DNA of 64,000 nt from Amblyornis subalaris (taxonomy: Eukaryota; Chordata; Aves; Passeriformes; Ptilonorhynchidae), in assembly GCA_018881555.1 (NCBI GenBank), contig JACAXG010000165.1, positions 1,287,174-1,351,173 on the forward strand. The letters run 5' to 3'. Positions 51,356 to 64,000 of this stretch are shown in pieces. Below the pieces are notes generated by a model. The model was given only the letters and a program-made list of their open reading frames with translations, did not search any database and was not told the DNA's origin. The number at the start of each line of letters is the position of its first letter. The stretch's first letter is position 1. A program made the position numbers and the translations under genes.

Positions 51356-53114
51356 GTAAGGGAGTGTTCAAATATATGCTACACGTTCAGTTCATTGGAT
51401 TGGAACAGGAATGGGGCAGAGGGGAAAATAGCTCCGTGTCCTTGGATTGTTATTGAGATTTCCAGTCTCCAAATTTTCAAGAAGAACTAACAGCTTTTCT
51501 TCCCATATCTGCCTCACACAAGCCATGGATAGCCTCTGCAGCCTTCATTCAGTGCCAAAGCACACTCTCAATTATTTTTTCTACCTCTGGCAGTTATCAC
51601 AATCAGCAAAATACACTGCTGATCCAGTAGTGGAAAAGACTGAAATTCTAAATTTTCTAGCTGTGTTTTTTTTCCTATAGAGATTATACTGTAGCCAATT
51701 AGCAAACGTATTGCAAACAATGTTTATGTACTTGATTTGTATTCTGCTCAGTATCACGGTCATGTCAAACGTGTGTTCTAGTCATGCTCAGTGCTGTTCT
51801 GACTAGCAAATAAGCTTCTAAACCATCGAATGTGCATAAGGTTGATCCACTGCTTTAATTAACTGTTGCCTTTAATACCATGCAGCATGATTCAGCTGTA
51901 CAGGGGCAGCTAACGAGGCTAACTAGACATAATTTTCATAAGCCAAGTCTTGAACTGCAAAGAGAAATAGTTTTTAATCCCTGTAGAAGTTAAACTTCTT
52001 GCTCATGCACATCAATTCTTCATTTAGAAAGGGGCGGCCAGCAATTTTCTTAATAAATGCTGTATGAGGTGTGAAGCTTTCCTTTGTACCATTGGAAACT
52101 TGGTGTGCTACAGGCTTGTCATCCAGCTGTGGAACGAGTAATTTTGATTATGATAATCCAAGTCTGGATTATTTTCTTTCCTTCTTTACAGAAGGAGCAT
52201 ATTTTTTTAATGCTTCCTGCATCGCACCCAAATCAGTCCTGTCCCTGTCTGGTTTTGTTCATTAACTGTTTAACCAGCTGTGGGAAGAAGGGAAATTGGG
52301 AGAAGATGTTAGACAGTGTAGAAGAGTCAGCTATGTGAGTGCTACTGGCCACAGAGTTCCTGTTACGTAGCTCTCCCAGTGTGATCAGTAAATGCCAAAA
52401 TCCAACAAACATTTTGAAGGAGGTTCTAACACTTCTTGACATTTTTGATAGCCTGTACAATAATAAAGGAGGAAAAACTAAGGAGATAAACCTCTTTGTG
52501 TTAGAGCAGATAAACACATGGCAGGTGGTTGGTGGTGAATGCAATCACAACAAAATATGGAGTAGTTCAAGAAATACTTTAGGGTGGTTTTAGAGGTGAA
52601 AGATTTAGAGACTTCAGCAGCTATCAGAAGCTGTGCAGGAGTTCCTGCATAACAGTCTGGGAAGTATTAATTTAGGTATTCATCAAAAGTCATTATAATA
52701 ACCCCTTGAAGTTTAAAACCTATTATTCTATGTTTGCAGTTTTTTCCTATATACTCTGTAAACCCAATCTATCTTCTTAAAGGGATCCTGTTCAGTGGTA
52801 CGTGCTCTTATTTGGATTATATATATTATTCCCAACCACTTCTCACCAGGTGACACCTTCTGTAATCTCCAGGTCAATAAATAGAAATTACTGAGATCAG
52901 AAATGTCAATCGTCCATTTTGGCCAATATCTTTAAGTGCTAGAACTCCAAGGGTGCACACAGGCTGTACTTTATGTGAAAGGAAGACTTTTACCCTTAAA
53001 CCAATCGTTATGACAAAGTGCTTTGGATAGGGCACTGAATCTACCTTATACATCTCCTTTTTCATTGCATATTGTGCTCTTTGAACTTACTCAGTTCTTG
53101 CTCCCTCCCTGCAG
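51356..53114 (+). other. UNC13B: Intron 18 (1,759 bp)
   Basis: No recognisable repeat family or exon. The acceptor TTGCTCCCTCCCTGCAG ends at 53114. Confidence 0.88.
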
Positions 53115-53238
53115 CCTGACACTGTTTGCGACTGTGTGTGAAAAGACAGTGCTGAAACGGGTGCTGAAAGAGCTCTGGAGGGTGGTAATGAACACCATGG
53201 AGAAGCTGATTGTGCTGCCTCCTCTTACAGACCATACG
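53115..53238 (+). CDS. UNC13B: UNC13B exon 19 of window: MUN
   Basis: Residues 751-792: [40 protein letters not shown] and [21 protein letters not shown] is UNC13B-type (UNC13A, as I recall it: AKICEKTV...ELWKLV). Ends in phase 0; the donor GTAAAG at 53239 is moderate. In UNC13A an alternative insert can follow this point; here the next recognised exon continues directly with GTQLIF. Confidence 0.97.
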
Positions 53239-56200
53239 GTAAAGCATTTTCTTCTTCCTGACTCATACCAGAAAGTGTTGCCATTGCCTGTGTAACTCAT
53301 CCCCCTGACCTAGTGAGTCATCCATCCAGGTAAATTTGTCTGCATGTAGCCTGCCTGAGGATGGAAAAACATGTCTGTAACCTGGTGAGGAAAGAGAGTG
53401 GCTCTATTTATGGTGGGGTTGCAAGATACAGAGCACACTCTAGAAAAGAAACACAATTCGAAATCTGGGGTCCAAAAGGAGAATCTCTCCAGTATATCAA
53501 TTTGCATTGATTAGGGCTTTGCAATCCTCTGAGGAAAGCTCTGTGTGTATGTGGGACTGTGGAGCAGTTAGGGTTGTCTTCATGGCATTAGGTCAACACC
53601 TGTAGCCAGTTTTGCCTGATCATCTATTAGCCACAGTGTCTCTCTGTATAGATGTGATTAATTTGAGCTTGATTTTCAATGATGCCATCCCTCATTTTAC
53701 TCCCCCAGAAGGCTGTAACACCAGCATTGGCTGGCATGATTTCTCTCTCTGTGATGTTGGGGAGTTGGAAGCGTGTCCAGATAGTTTTCCTTCAAAGGCA
53801 GTCTTTTGTGTAATTGTTCAGCTGTGTGGACATGCTGAATGAATGTGTGTCATGAATGTAGCGATGCTTTTAACAATGGAAGATTAACTCTTCCCCAATT
53901 TTGAGAAACCACAGAAACTGATTAAATGTCAGTCATGCATGCCCAGCTGCTCTGGGGGATGACACTCAGTTGGAGGCAGTGTGAAGTTTGGGCTATAACC
54001 TCATTATTTACAGATGATCCAGAACTTCTTTTCATCTCTCTGTTAGAGTAAACTTGCAGTCTGTAGCTCATTTATGCAGACTTACTTTTTTCCCAGTGGT
54101 GGGTAGAACAATAGTGGTTTTCACTATTCAGCAGTTCCCTCACATATCTGGAGTGGACTTCTTTGTTTGCAAACCTGCCTCTTGCACTTGGTGTTTCTTG
54201 CTCTGAGAGGAAAGGGCCTTGTCTCTGACCTTGATGATGATGATTTTAAAGAAAAATGTTGAGATGCAGTGTGCTGTCATACCTACAACCATAAAATTAG
54301 CGTGAGGTGTAATTTGCTAAAGACTGCTTTCTCTGAGCTCAGATTTGGAGTAACCATTTCTGCTTGCCCTTTATAATTTATAAAGAAGAAAAAATAAATT
54401 TAGGAGGATGAAATTTCTTTGTCTCGGTTGAGTTGCTTTTGAAAAGCAGTCTTTGGGGACAGGTGCTAAAATCATCATGTAGGAGCAGCATTAACATGAC
54501 CCATTTGGAATCAGTGAGATCAAGGGCTTCAGAGAGAACTAGGGAGGAGCTACTTGAGCTTTATACTTGCTAGTTTTGGATTTCAAAGGTGGAATAGGAG
54601 AGTGATTCAGTGCTTGTATCATGAAGGAGGCAATAACTGTGATCAGCCAATTCTTCTGACCTGCAGGATGTTGCTATAAGCCACTTCAAGTTTTTTTCAT
54701 AGTTTCTCGTTGCCATCATTTCAGTTTCCAGTCGAGAAGCAAATTGACGTCCATACTCACTTGTCTGAGATAATGCAAAATGCTCATAGCTGGATTTTTT
54801 TGTGTCTAGTTGTATGGTAGCAAGGAGGCTAGTCTAAATTGGAAAAGAGTTGCTGTTTCAGAAGGAGGGTTATGAACAATGCAATGATTATAATGGCCTT
54901 GTCTGCAGTCCTTGAGCAAGGAACCTGTGGTGAGGCTGGATGAACTACAAGGACATAGAGCTGCTTCCACTCTTCTCTGGGCATAGCAATTTATTCTGTC
55001 AGCACCATATTTTCATCATTCCCAGTGGTGAAGGCTAGCAGGGCAAGGCAAGGCAGAACTCAGGGCTGTCAGCATGGGTGGAATGAGTACTTTCTCTTTG
55101 CTATTCCACTTCTGTGCCGAGCACCTCTTATCTAATTTGGCTTGCCATTTTTTTTTTTTTTAAACTTTTGAAAGCACATCAGACACAAATAGCCTCAGGC
55201 ACTGTAGCACTCTTTCCTCAGAGCCCTCAGCAACAGAAAGCCCTGGTGGTGCTTCTCCGTGTTTGAAGGACCACTGGTAGGGATTTCCCTCCTGTGTCCA
55301 GCCCTTAAGAAGTAGGGGATATTCATGGCAGAAAAGAATCTCTTTTATGGAGTATTTTCTCTTCTTTCTGTAAAATTGCTGGAGGTGCAGATGCTTTTTG
55401 ATGGTGATCATGGAAAGCATACTCAGGTAGAAGGTTCCCATCACACTGCAGTTTGTCTCGCCTGTCACTTGCATGACCCTGCCACTGCACAGTGCTTAAA
55501 TGCCACTCTCCAGGCTAAGCAATTCCATTTAAATTAGCTACTGGAAGATTTTGTGCTGTGTGGGGCTCGGGTGAGAAAGCATCAGCAACTGCCTGTGAGG
55601 GATCCAGTGGGGACAGGGCAGTTTTACAGCCTCCCACTCTGACGACCTGAGCTGCGGGTCCTTCATGGCTTTCAGATGGGTGACTTCAACCTCTCTGAGC
55701 ATTGTCTGCCTGTGGCTTGTGAGATTAGCAGTAACATGATCTCCAGTAAATTACCAAATAATTCACACTTCACTAATTTTAAGATCCAGCATGCAATTAA
55801 ACACCTGTCTTGGTTGAGTGGATATACGCTCTGGGAATCTTTATTTTGGGGTTCAGTGCACAACTCTTGGGGATATTAACGGATTAGTTATACATTCCTT
55901 CTCAGCTGCTTAGGATGAAACTATACCATGCCATCAGTGACTAGTCAGGTGAGAGAAGTGCTTAGTTTACACCCAGATGATTCCTCTGGAGCCTCTCCTG
56001 TATTTATTTCACACAGTACACTGCAGCCATTCACGTGAGGCTCCATTTGTGTTTGCTCCTGCTGTGCTTTTTTTCTACTTGTCAGACTTTTCTTCACTAA
56101 ATGAGAACATGGTCCAGGATAAGAACTAAATTTTCTTTAAGCTGAGGACAGAATTTGCGTGTGACTTTCAGACTGGCTGTTTTTCAGGCTCATCTGCCTG

Positions 56201-58857
56201 AGCTGCTCCAGAGCTGCTCTGTGGTGGAGGAGAGTGTGGCTTTAAGAGGTTTTCTGAAGCCTTTCTTAACTTGTATTAGTTTAAATGGATCCTCTCCCTT
56301 CTGCTAGCTCATAGCAGAGAGGTTCAAGGCTGCCTCTGTGATGAGGAGAAAAAGCTTTCTTAGCCTTGAATGAAATTATGGTCTGCAAACTGCACATGTG
56401 CCTAGTTCTCTGTACTGATGGGTAATTATTTTCCTCTTTTCATCCCCGCTTTTAAGCCTATTTTGTCCGTTTTTGTGGTTTAATACACCACAACAGCTAA
56501 AAAATAATTTTATTTTAATGTGTGCTAACAAACATTACCAGATATGATAGTTTTTTTAAATTAACTTAAATTGCTGTTAAATTCTTAGATCTCGTTGTTG
56601 AATGTAGGAATAAAAAAATGTGGGGAAAAGGAATGTACAATACCAGATGAAATTTCCACTGTTATATTTCAGAAAAATAAACCTCACTAATAATATGGTT
56701 TCCAAACAAGGATTGGAATCCAAAAGACTTGCGGTAGGCTTTTGTTTCCTAACTTTTTCAGCCGAGCAGTAGGACAGTTAGGCTTTAAGGGTTTGAGCCA
56801 CTTGGAATGTAAATCAGTGGAGTTCTGTTGGCTTCTAACAATTAGACTTGAGTCAGCTGATGATCCTTCTCAAAATGGGAAGGAAAAAAATCGTCAGACC
56901 ATTAACAAGGAATTCAAAATCTTCATGTTGTGGACTATAGGTTTGTTTCTTGTTTCTAAAGAGCTTAGGAAAGTAAAACTAATGTTACGGGAAGAGCCAG
57001 AAGAACCAGCATGAAGGCCTGTCCCCTTTCCAGCTGTGTTTGCCGCAGAGCTAAGCATGATTCATGATAAGGATTTAATTTGTCCTCATATTCTATCCTT
57101 GACATTTTAATCAATTCCATTGTGGGCAGCTTTTCTCAAAACTACCTGATAATTTAAGTTTAGTTATGTTTACTCCCTGGCACCACTGGAATAAGTGCTG
57201 TCTGTAGAGCTTTGTGGTATGTTTTCCATGAATAAATAACTTTTTTGATGAGTATGGCACCTTGTTTAGGAAAATGCCATTTGGCAGAGGAAGGAGCTGT
57301 CCAGATTTTCATTAGATGTTACCAGCATTGATGACAAACTCAGTGTAACAGCAAAATAATTTCTCCTTGCAGACACATTGACAGAGATTGTCACTGATTG
57401 ATGAGGATTTTCTTAGCGTGCAGGAACTGGGAGTTATCTGAGCAGCTTTGTTCCATGAAGCATATCCAGTCACTGGGTTTTGCTCAGTGTTACTGACCTG
57501 CCCTCCTTAGAAGCCTCAGGCAGGGAGACTACGTGCCTGGGTTGGTTAATGTTCTTGTTCAAGTGTATGTAAAAAAAAGTGTCCAGTGAATGCTGAAAAT
57601 ACTGAAGTAAGAAATGTTGATGTTACTGTGTTTCAAAACTACTCACTTTTTCAAAATTCAGGGTTTAGAAATGTTCTGGGTTTTGTTTCCTGCTTGGTCA
57701 ATAGGCTCGAAAACATTGAATTTTAAGACCCATAAGTCAGAAAATTTAGTGGCAAATGGTACAGAACATCAGGCACATCTGTTGGGTAGCAGAGTGCAGG
57801 TGAAACCCTATATTCTGGTGGGTTATTTGGGGTGGCCCACAGTGAAATCTCTTTGTTGCTCCTGGTGTGCAGTCATGTTCAACCTTGCTTGCTGGAAATA
57901 CATAGAAATTCATGCTCTTTCAGATTAGAAGAGTTGTACTTTTCAACAGTATCCTTTGCATACTGACAGCAAGTCAAGCTTCCAGTCTCGTTTCAGAAGC
58001 TTTCTTTTGTAGATGCGTTGTGCTTGCCTGCACTTTGCCCTCCACCCCTGCCAAAAGTTGTGAATTTAATCATTTACGAAGAGCTTCTGTTTAGCTACAA
58101 AATCAATAATGTTCATTCTGTGTAGGTTTGTATTCAAGAAACATAAAAGGCTGAGGAACAGTCAGGGTTAGGTGGTGGTTACAAGTAGAGCAAATCAAGA
58201 GGTGATCTGTGATTTCAGGTCACCGAATCTTACAGCTTGAAGAAATTTCCGAAGCTGGAAAAACTAAAGAAAAAGCCCCCTCCTCTTAAAAATTCAGTTC
58301 TGGGCTGCTGTTGTAATGCGAAGAGGGTGTCCAGTTTCCCTAGAACAGATCTCATTTTTTCCAGTGTTACAACTGTAAACTGCCTGGTTTTGTTCTGTAA
58401 AAGGGTACCTGCTACCTCTAGCAACAAGTCTAAAGGGACTTTTTGCTGAGGGGAACCCTTTAGAGGTTCTGATGTTCACTTTAATCCTAGGGGAAAAAAA
58501 AATTATTTCAGCAGTGATCTTTGCAGTAGGAGCCAGTTCCCAGAGTCTTTTTGCAAATTTCTGTGTGGAATAGTTCCCGTTCCACAGAGTACTGACCTAA
58601 AAGGCAACAAACAAATACCAAGGATGGCAGCAAAGAAAAGCTGAGTAGCATAGGCAGGGGCAAAGGGCAGTATAAGAATTCTGGGTTTACATCTTGCTTC
58701 ATTACGATTTGAGGTATTTTGGGGTGGGGAGTGGTCAGGGCAGTTGTGGTCAAGTGGGAGGGTGACTGTCAAGATGAGAAGGAGTAGTAAAGGGGAGAGA
58801 AGGAGAATTGGATTTACTCGAGACCAGTGGCTTGTGAAGCCAACAGTCCCCATACAA

Positions 58858-58927
58858 GATGCCCCATCCCTGGAAACATTCAAGGCCAGGTTAGATGGGA
58901 CTCTGAGTGATCTGATCTAGTTGAAAC
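58858..58927 (+). mobile_element. CR1 3' fragment
   Basis: GATGCCCCATCCCTGGAAAC, ATTCAAGGCCAGGTTAGATG and GACTCTGAGTGATCTGATCT match the CR1 3' region. The fragment lacks the last CR1 bases and runs directly into a second CR1. Confidence 0.8.
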
Positions 58928-59258
58928 ATGTTTTATGTGTTCATATTTGTTTTCCAAGTGCCTAAATAACCAATTGGTACAGGTATCATGTAGCAAGCAT
59001 GCTTTTAAAGCAGAAGAGGGTAGATTTAGGCTAGATAAAGGAAGACGTCTTTTACAGTGACAGTGGTGAAACACTGGATGGACAGGCTGCCCAGAAAGGT
59101 GGTAGATGGCCCATCCCTGGAAGTGTTCAAGGTCAGGCTGGATGGGGTTTGGAGCAACTTGGTCTAGTTGAAGATGTCTCTGCTCATTGCAGAGGAATTG
59201 GACTAGATGACCTTTAAAAGTGCTTCCCAACCCAAACCATTCTATGATGCTATGATTC
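58928..59258 (+). mobile_element. CR1 LINE, 3' end, sense orientation
   Basis: Matches CR1: GTAGATTTAGGCTAGATAAA, TTTTACAGTGACAGTGGTGA, GGCCCATCCCTGGAAGTG, TTCAAGGTCAGGCTGGATGG and CCCAACCCAAACCATTC. Ends in the octamer-type tail TCTATGATGCTATGATTC at 59241-59258, the CR1 3' hallmark. The minus-strand open frame across 58880-59320 is a shadow of this repeat. Confidence 0.9.
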
Positions 59259-60594
59259 ATCTCCCAAGTGTTTTTCTGAACAAAAGACCCTGCTGGAAAG
59301 TGCCAGCCACCAGTGTCCATCCCTGGAAGCTTATTTCAGGCATTCAGCTGGGATATCTCCAGGCACTTCTCAACTGATACCTGCAGTGACATTTGTATGT
59401 ACTTTTAGCAGAAACCCCTAGTGAACAATTACGAGTGAGGAGAGCCAAAGATCATCTCTGGGAGGGCATTGCTCCTGACATACTGGAGATTTTCCTGAGA
59501 GAGATAATGGAGGGGAGATTTAATTACAAAAGAGAGGTCACCTGTAGCTTTGTCTTGGTCCTAAACCCAAATCTGACCAGCCTGAGAGAGCTGAAGTGGA
59601 GGGCAAATTCACAGTCAGAATTACAGTGAGCTGGGGAGTTATTCTGAGTGGAGTAATAGGCAGTGCTGACTTTTTAAAAGAAAAAGACAAAATTAGATGA
59701 ATGAAAAGGAGCGAAGTGGAAGAAAATAAATTGCAGCATGCCCCATTAAGCATCTGTGGGAAACAATACTGGAGAATTGCCTTGGTTGCTTTTGGCTTTC
59801 TCACTTCAGTTTTGGACTTCACTCCCCAGACAAAAGGAATATTAAACAACAGAGAAATGGTGTGGTGGAGAAAAGATATATCTTGGTTGCAACCGTTGCT
59901 GAGAAAGTGTATAAAAAGACATTATACAGGAGCGTAAGTGGCATGAAGCAAAATTTCCTGTCCCTGGGATTTATCTTGCCTTTATGTTTCTTCATTGGTT
60001 ATACAACTTCAGTAAGGCACAGTGGGGGAAGAAGAGCCATTGGCCAAGCTCTTGACAATTAAAGGTGATGCTGCAGTATTCACTAGACTTCAGCAGTCTC
60101 TCACCTCTAAACAGCTCAGGTTGGGTTTTGTTTCTGATCTGATCTGTGCTTACCCCCACCTTGATGACTGAGCCGTACCTCTGTAGAGGGATTCTCATCA
60201 GTTTTGTGATCTTCTGCTTTGGCCAGTCTTATACTGTCTTCATGTGTATTTAGATGTGAAATCTAAAGGAGCTTTTGGAGATGGCCTTCACCCCAAGCCT
60301 GTGCAATCCATTTGAAGGTTCATGCTGTATAAATGAGTGGCTGCTGTAAGCAAGAGTGAACCAGTTAGCAAGACACTGTGCTCTGAAATAGCTCTTGATG
60401 TGGTATCCACGGAAATGCCAGGTTTTGTACTAGGTAGTAAACTGGCTAGGAGTCCAGTTGCTGTGACTGGCCTTGGGGTGGTTGTGTAAAGTTGCTGTGA
60501 ACTGACTTGACTTGCATAAAGGAGAAATACACAAAGCTTGTTTATAATCTTTTTTCCCCCTCCCTCCTTTCTTTTCTAACTTCTGCAACCATAG

Positions 60595-60651
60595 GGCACA
60601 CAGTTGATTTTCAGTGCTGCTAAGGAACTGGGACACTTGTCAAAGTTGAAG
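60595..60651 (+). CDS. UNC13B: UNC13B exon 20 of window: MUN, before MHD2
   Basis: Residues 793-811, 19 codons in phase 0: GTQLIFSAAKELGHLSKLK. Last recognised exon in the window. In Munc13 proteins the next residues (DHMV...) lead into MHD2, and their exon was not seen before 64000. The donor GTATTG at 60652 is weak, which may mean loose or regulated splicing at this border. Confidence 0.96.
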
Positions 60652-60762
60652 GTATTGTCCTGCATGGCTCGTGTTAATGTCCCTGTGTGTAAGAATGGAA
60701 GTGTAGTAGTGCATAGCATGTGTTGTGCTTCCAGTGGTTTGTTGCTGAATGCAGTTGTAGAG

Positions 60763-60802
60763 AAATGCTTTTAAATGCATTAAATGTGCTTTTAAATGCA
60801 TT
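60763..60802. repeat. About 19-21 bp tandem duplication, two copies
   Basis: AAATGCTTTTAAATGCATT then AAATGTGCTTTTAAATGCATT. Confidence 0.85.
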
Positions 60803-61148
60803 CTACTAACGTTAGCATAGTGCTTAACAGTTAAATCTTATTGTGGGTTTAATCACCAAAGTTCTTCTCTTCTGTAGACACACTGATCAGTCTGGTATGT
60901 CAATTTAAAATGAAAAAAAGTAGATTTCTCAATATCTGGCCAGCACCTCCATATCCGCATTTATAAAAGGGAGTCCCTAATGAGGTATTGGTTGGAAAGA
61001 CGCTTGTGCTAGCTTTGGATGAATTATATGGACTGTTACAAAAATAACTGTTGCTTATGGAAGAGAGCCTGTGTCTGTAAATTCCTTCTGCGTGGGCTCT
61101 CTTTACAGGCAAGCTGGCATTTAGCACGAAGGCTATGTTGATGTGTTT

Positions 61149-61178
61149 TGACAGTGCATGATGTGACAGTGCATGACA
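61149..61178. repeat. 15-bp tandem duplication, two copies
   Basis: TGACAGTGCATGATG then TGACAGTGCATGACA. The two copies differ only at the end. Confidence 0.9.
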
Positions 61179-63712
61179 TGAGCATTATGAAGTGCACGCC
61201 ACCTCATCATAAGCGAATCAAGCACTAATTCGCTGATCACGACAGGAATGGTATGCAAATAGTGACGCCTTACAACACTCCAGTTGCTCTGTGCTGTGGT
61301 TGGACTTGTGCTACAAGACAGGTATTGTGCAAGAAGAGGAGGTCTAAATCTGAAGTGTCACAGTACAGAATCTGCTGCAAGGAAGATGGAGCTGGACCTG
61401 TACTCTGTTTCAGAGCATGAGCAGGGAAATCATCCCAGTGCGAAGGACATTCTCCTAAGTGATTAGTGCAATTTCAAACTTTCTACACTCTTGCGGTTTT
61501 TTTGTCTTGCATGCTTAATACAGCTTTTCTCCTACACCTGTGTCTTTCCCTTGCCCAGCAGACACATTTTACATACACATTTGTGAGCCAGGCCAGTACA
61601 CAACTCATTTAAGGCAATGCTTATTAGCAATCCTAGCGAGTAGTCAGGGCATGCAGGTGTGTCATTAGACATGCACCTTTTTTCCAGCTACATTTTGAGG
61701 CTGTTACATAGCAGTTAATAGTCACATAACATAAGCCTACAAGTGTGGCTCCGCAGGGGAATAGCTGTCACTTGTGCTGAGTGATGGCCTTATGCACTCC
61801 CACGGTCAGGCTGTCATCCCTGGTGACATGGTGGCTCCTGAGAATTGCGTTTCCTTCCCTGCTTCCTGTGCTCGCAATGCTGTGTTGCTTCCTTGGGAAA
61901 AATGGGGAGAAAGGAGCTTGGTAGCCAGCCTGGGAGAAGGACAGCTGAACCACAGCATCCATATGTGACTTCTGTTTCCTGTGAGTTTCCCCTTTCCCTT
62001 GCAAAAACATCAGCAAGAACTCATCATTTGGAGGAAGATAAGCCACCCCTGCCTTCTACGTGCACTCCTGGTGTCTGAGGACAGAGCTCTGAATTGGCTC
62101 TCTTCCTTTCTCAGGTCACAGGGCAGTCTGTGAGTTCCTGTGGCTTGCTTGCATTCTTGGGCATGGCCACTGACATTCACTGTTATCTTTTACTTGTTCC
62201 ATATTTTCTCATTACTGGAATTTCTAAGCACATAAAGGGCGCCTTTTGCCAGGAATGAGTTGGAAGCTGTGCTGTTTTCCATTTTCACTGGTTGGTGAAG
62301 GCCATCCCTCAGCAGTGGCCTATCTTCAGTTCAGTTACTCTAAAGCTTAACTTTGGTAATTCTGGACTGCATTTTCAGAAATGCATGTAATCATGCAAAT
62401 CAAGCAAGCCCTGGTGTGTGTTCAAGCCTTTATTTGCATATCCACATATAGAATTGCAGCAGTACAGGTACACAGGATTTTCTGTGTGGCAAGAGAGTCG
62501 TGCTCAAGTATGAAAGCACCTGAATTTTGGAAACCTTAAGGGAAACAACATTATGTCCAAAAATTTCCAGTAGAATAGGAGTGTTACAAGAGTGTAAATT
62601 GTTTGGGTCTGTGTAAGCATTGTAGGTTACATTGTGGGATATTATATTTCCTACTTTTTGTTTTTGCAGGCACATACAACCTAACAAGGAAGGCATGGTT
62701 CTTCATAGCCCCTCTCCTCTGCATTTTGCAGTTCCACTAAAAGCCTGGGAAAATTATGGGATGGATTTTAAGCTTTATTGGTCTTAAATAGAACAGGGAG
62801 AATAGAGCCCTAGTGAATCAGATAACTCAGCTGAAAACTCAGACTGACAGACCTGACAAGCACAGACTCTCGTTCTGATGACAAATCAATTTCACAGTGT
62901 ATTTTAAAATGCTCAGAAAGCCAACCGTAAACCTGGCTCCTTGGTGCCACATATCTACCTCCCACTTATTATCAAACTCTTTCTGCTCAGTTTGCTTAAT
63001 AGCCAGCAACTGGAGCAGGGAGCAGCTGCCTCCTCTCCCTTTGCTGCCTCCAGGGTAAACAGCCAGGCTCTGACCGCAGAGTGTCTTCTGACAATTCCTG
63101 TGGAGAATACAAGGATGAGTCTGAGAGATCAGGAAAAGTTTGTTGGGTTGTTTGGGGTTTCTTTACTTCTTCTGCTTCAACTTGCATAATTATTTGATGT
63201 AAATATTTATTTCTTGCTCCTGGCTGGCAATCTGGGAAGTGCAAGGTAGCCCTGTGCACAGTTCTTTATAGGAACAGTGTGGGATTTGCAGAGGGCAGGT
63301 ATGCACAGGAACAACAGTCGTGGGCTCCTCTCTGAGTAGATGCTAGTATTATCAGTCCAGTCTCTGGATTATTTTTACATAATGTGTTGAAGTAAGTGAC
63401 ACTGGGAAACTCAGAGAAACCCGTGACGTGTTGCTGTGCATTGACAGCATGGGCACGGGCGGAGTGACCGTTCAGCAAGGCTGAATGAGCTCTGTGGGTG
63501 TTTGAGAGAAAAGTGCTGACCACCTGGCTCCTGTGGCAGTTTGGGGAATCTAGCAGGCAAGCCTAGAAAATCATTTTAGCAGATGTGAAAGTCGCTCTGC
63601 CTTGGGAACACAGCTACCCTGACTAAATTGGTCTCTCCCATGAACGTGGCCTTGGGCTCTGGCTGATTTTGCACTTAATCTGACTGTCAGACAGAGAAAA
63701 GAAAGCTTTACC

Positions 63713-63744
63713 CTCTGTGTGCTGACATCTCTGTGTGCTGAAGT
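63713..63744. repeat. 16-bp tandem duplication, two copies
   Basis: CTCTGTGTGCTGACAT then CTCTGTGTGCTGAAGT. Confidence 0.88.
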
Positions 63745-64000
63745 GTGAAGCCACATCATCTTCAATTGAATTACCCCCAGCTCATGAAGAAGAGGGAGGA
63801 GACATAGGACAGCTTATTGCAACAGAAGACACACTGCAGCTTACCGAGCAGTGTGCGCCTGCACGCAGGTCCCCAGACCAGGAGCATCCTGTGTGGGGGA
63901 AGAGGCATGTCAAGGCACATCTCTACTATTCAAGAAAGCAGAGTGTAAACTTGTCTGACAAACTGACAAATTGAGAGGCATCTTCTCTGCAGTTTAAGGC

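Larger units (their letters stand above)
53239..60594 (+). other. UNC13B: Intron 19 (7,356 bp)
   Basis: Contains a CR1 fragment and a longer CR1 3' end (58858-59258), and a T13 tract near 55149. An exon matching the UNC13A-type insert was looked for between exons 19 and 20 and not found. The acceptor follows a long pyrimidine tract (about 60547-60580) and ends at 60594. Confidence 0.87.
60652..64000 (+). other. UNC13B: Intron 20, 5' part (at least 3,349 bp)
   Basis: No MHD2 exon recognised up to the window end, so the intron continues beyond. It holds three short tandem duplications (60763-60802, 61149-61178, 63713-63744). The remaining open frames carry no recognisable domain. Confidence 0.85.

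Noticed and set aside
58219..58449. Lys/Pro-rich open frame after an AG in intron 19 (KKFPKLEKLKKKPPPLKNS), phase-compatible with exon 19
   Set aside because: Poor pyrimidine tract and no convincing donor; no resemblance to any Munc13 segment I know.
58880..59320. 146-codon minus-strand open frame
   Set aside because: Antisense shadow of a CR1 repeat.

Overview
This is a stretch of vertebrate nuclear DNA holding the middle of one large, intron-rich gene on the + strand. The gene is UNC13B (Munc13-2), a synaptic-vesicle priming factor. Twenty coding exons between 5430 and 60651, all with GT-AG borders, join in one open frame of 2432 nt (about 810 codons). The frame runs from just after the C1 zinc finger, through the C2B domain, into most of the MUN domain. 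The start of the gene (N-terminal variants, C1) lies upstream of the window. The end (rest of MUN, C2C, 3' UTR) lies downstream.

The interspersed repeats point to a bird. At least three are 3' ends of CR1 retrotransposons (18808-19134, 28360-28771, 58928-59258) with a fourth fragment at 58858-58927; there are no Alu, B1 or L1 sequences. Human UNC13B lies on 9p, which is largely syntenic with the avian Z chromosome, so Z linkage is a reasonable inference but is not shown here. The paralog call rests on remembered UNC13B-type residues, for example [33 protein letters not shown] and [18 protein letters not shown].

Layout: 1-5429 is intron. At 5430-6106 two exons cover the post-C1 linker and the first half of C2B. 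An 8.7 kb intron follows. At 14762-17928 three exons finish C2B and start the MUN region. At 19916-26994 six closely spaced exons encode the first MUN helices. After a 7.5 kb intron comes exon 12 (34467-34593). At 39213-41107 four exons carry the MHD1 region, including the asparagine/phenylalanine pair that acts on syntaxin. A 6.9 kb intron follows. Exons 17-20 (48011-60651) continue MUN towards MHD2.

No second gene, RNA gene or antisense gene could be supported. The observations most worth checking are two unannotated 36-nt, phase-preserving cassette-exon candidates inside the MUN region: 29915-29950, with a near-perfect 5' splice site, and 41630-41665, acidic, with a UGC element just before a strong 3' splice site. 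Other features are a 114-bp diverged tandem duplication, several perfect or near-perfect short tandem duplications, a T35 tract and an AT-rich cluster of homeodomain-like sites.
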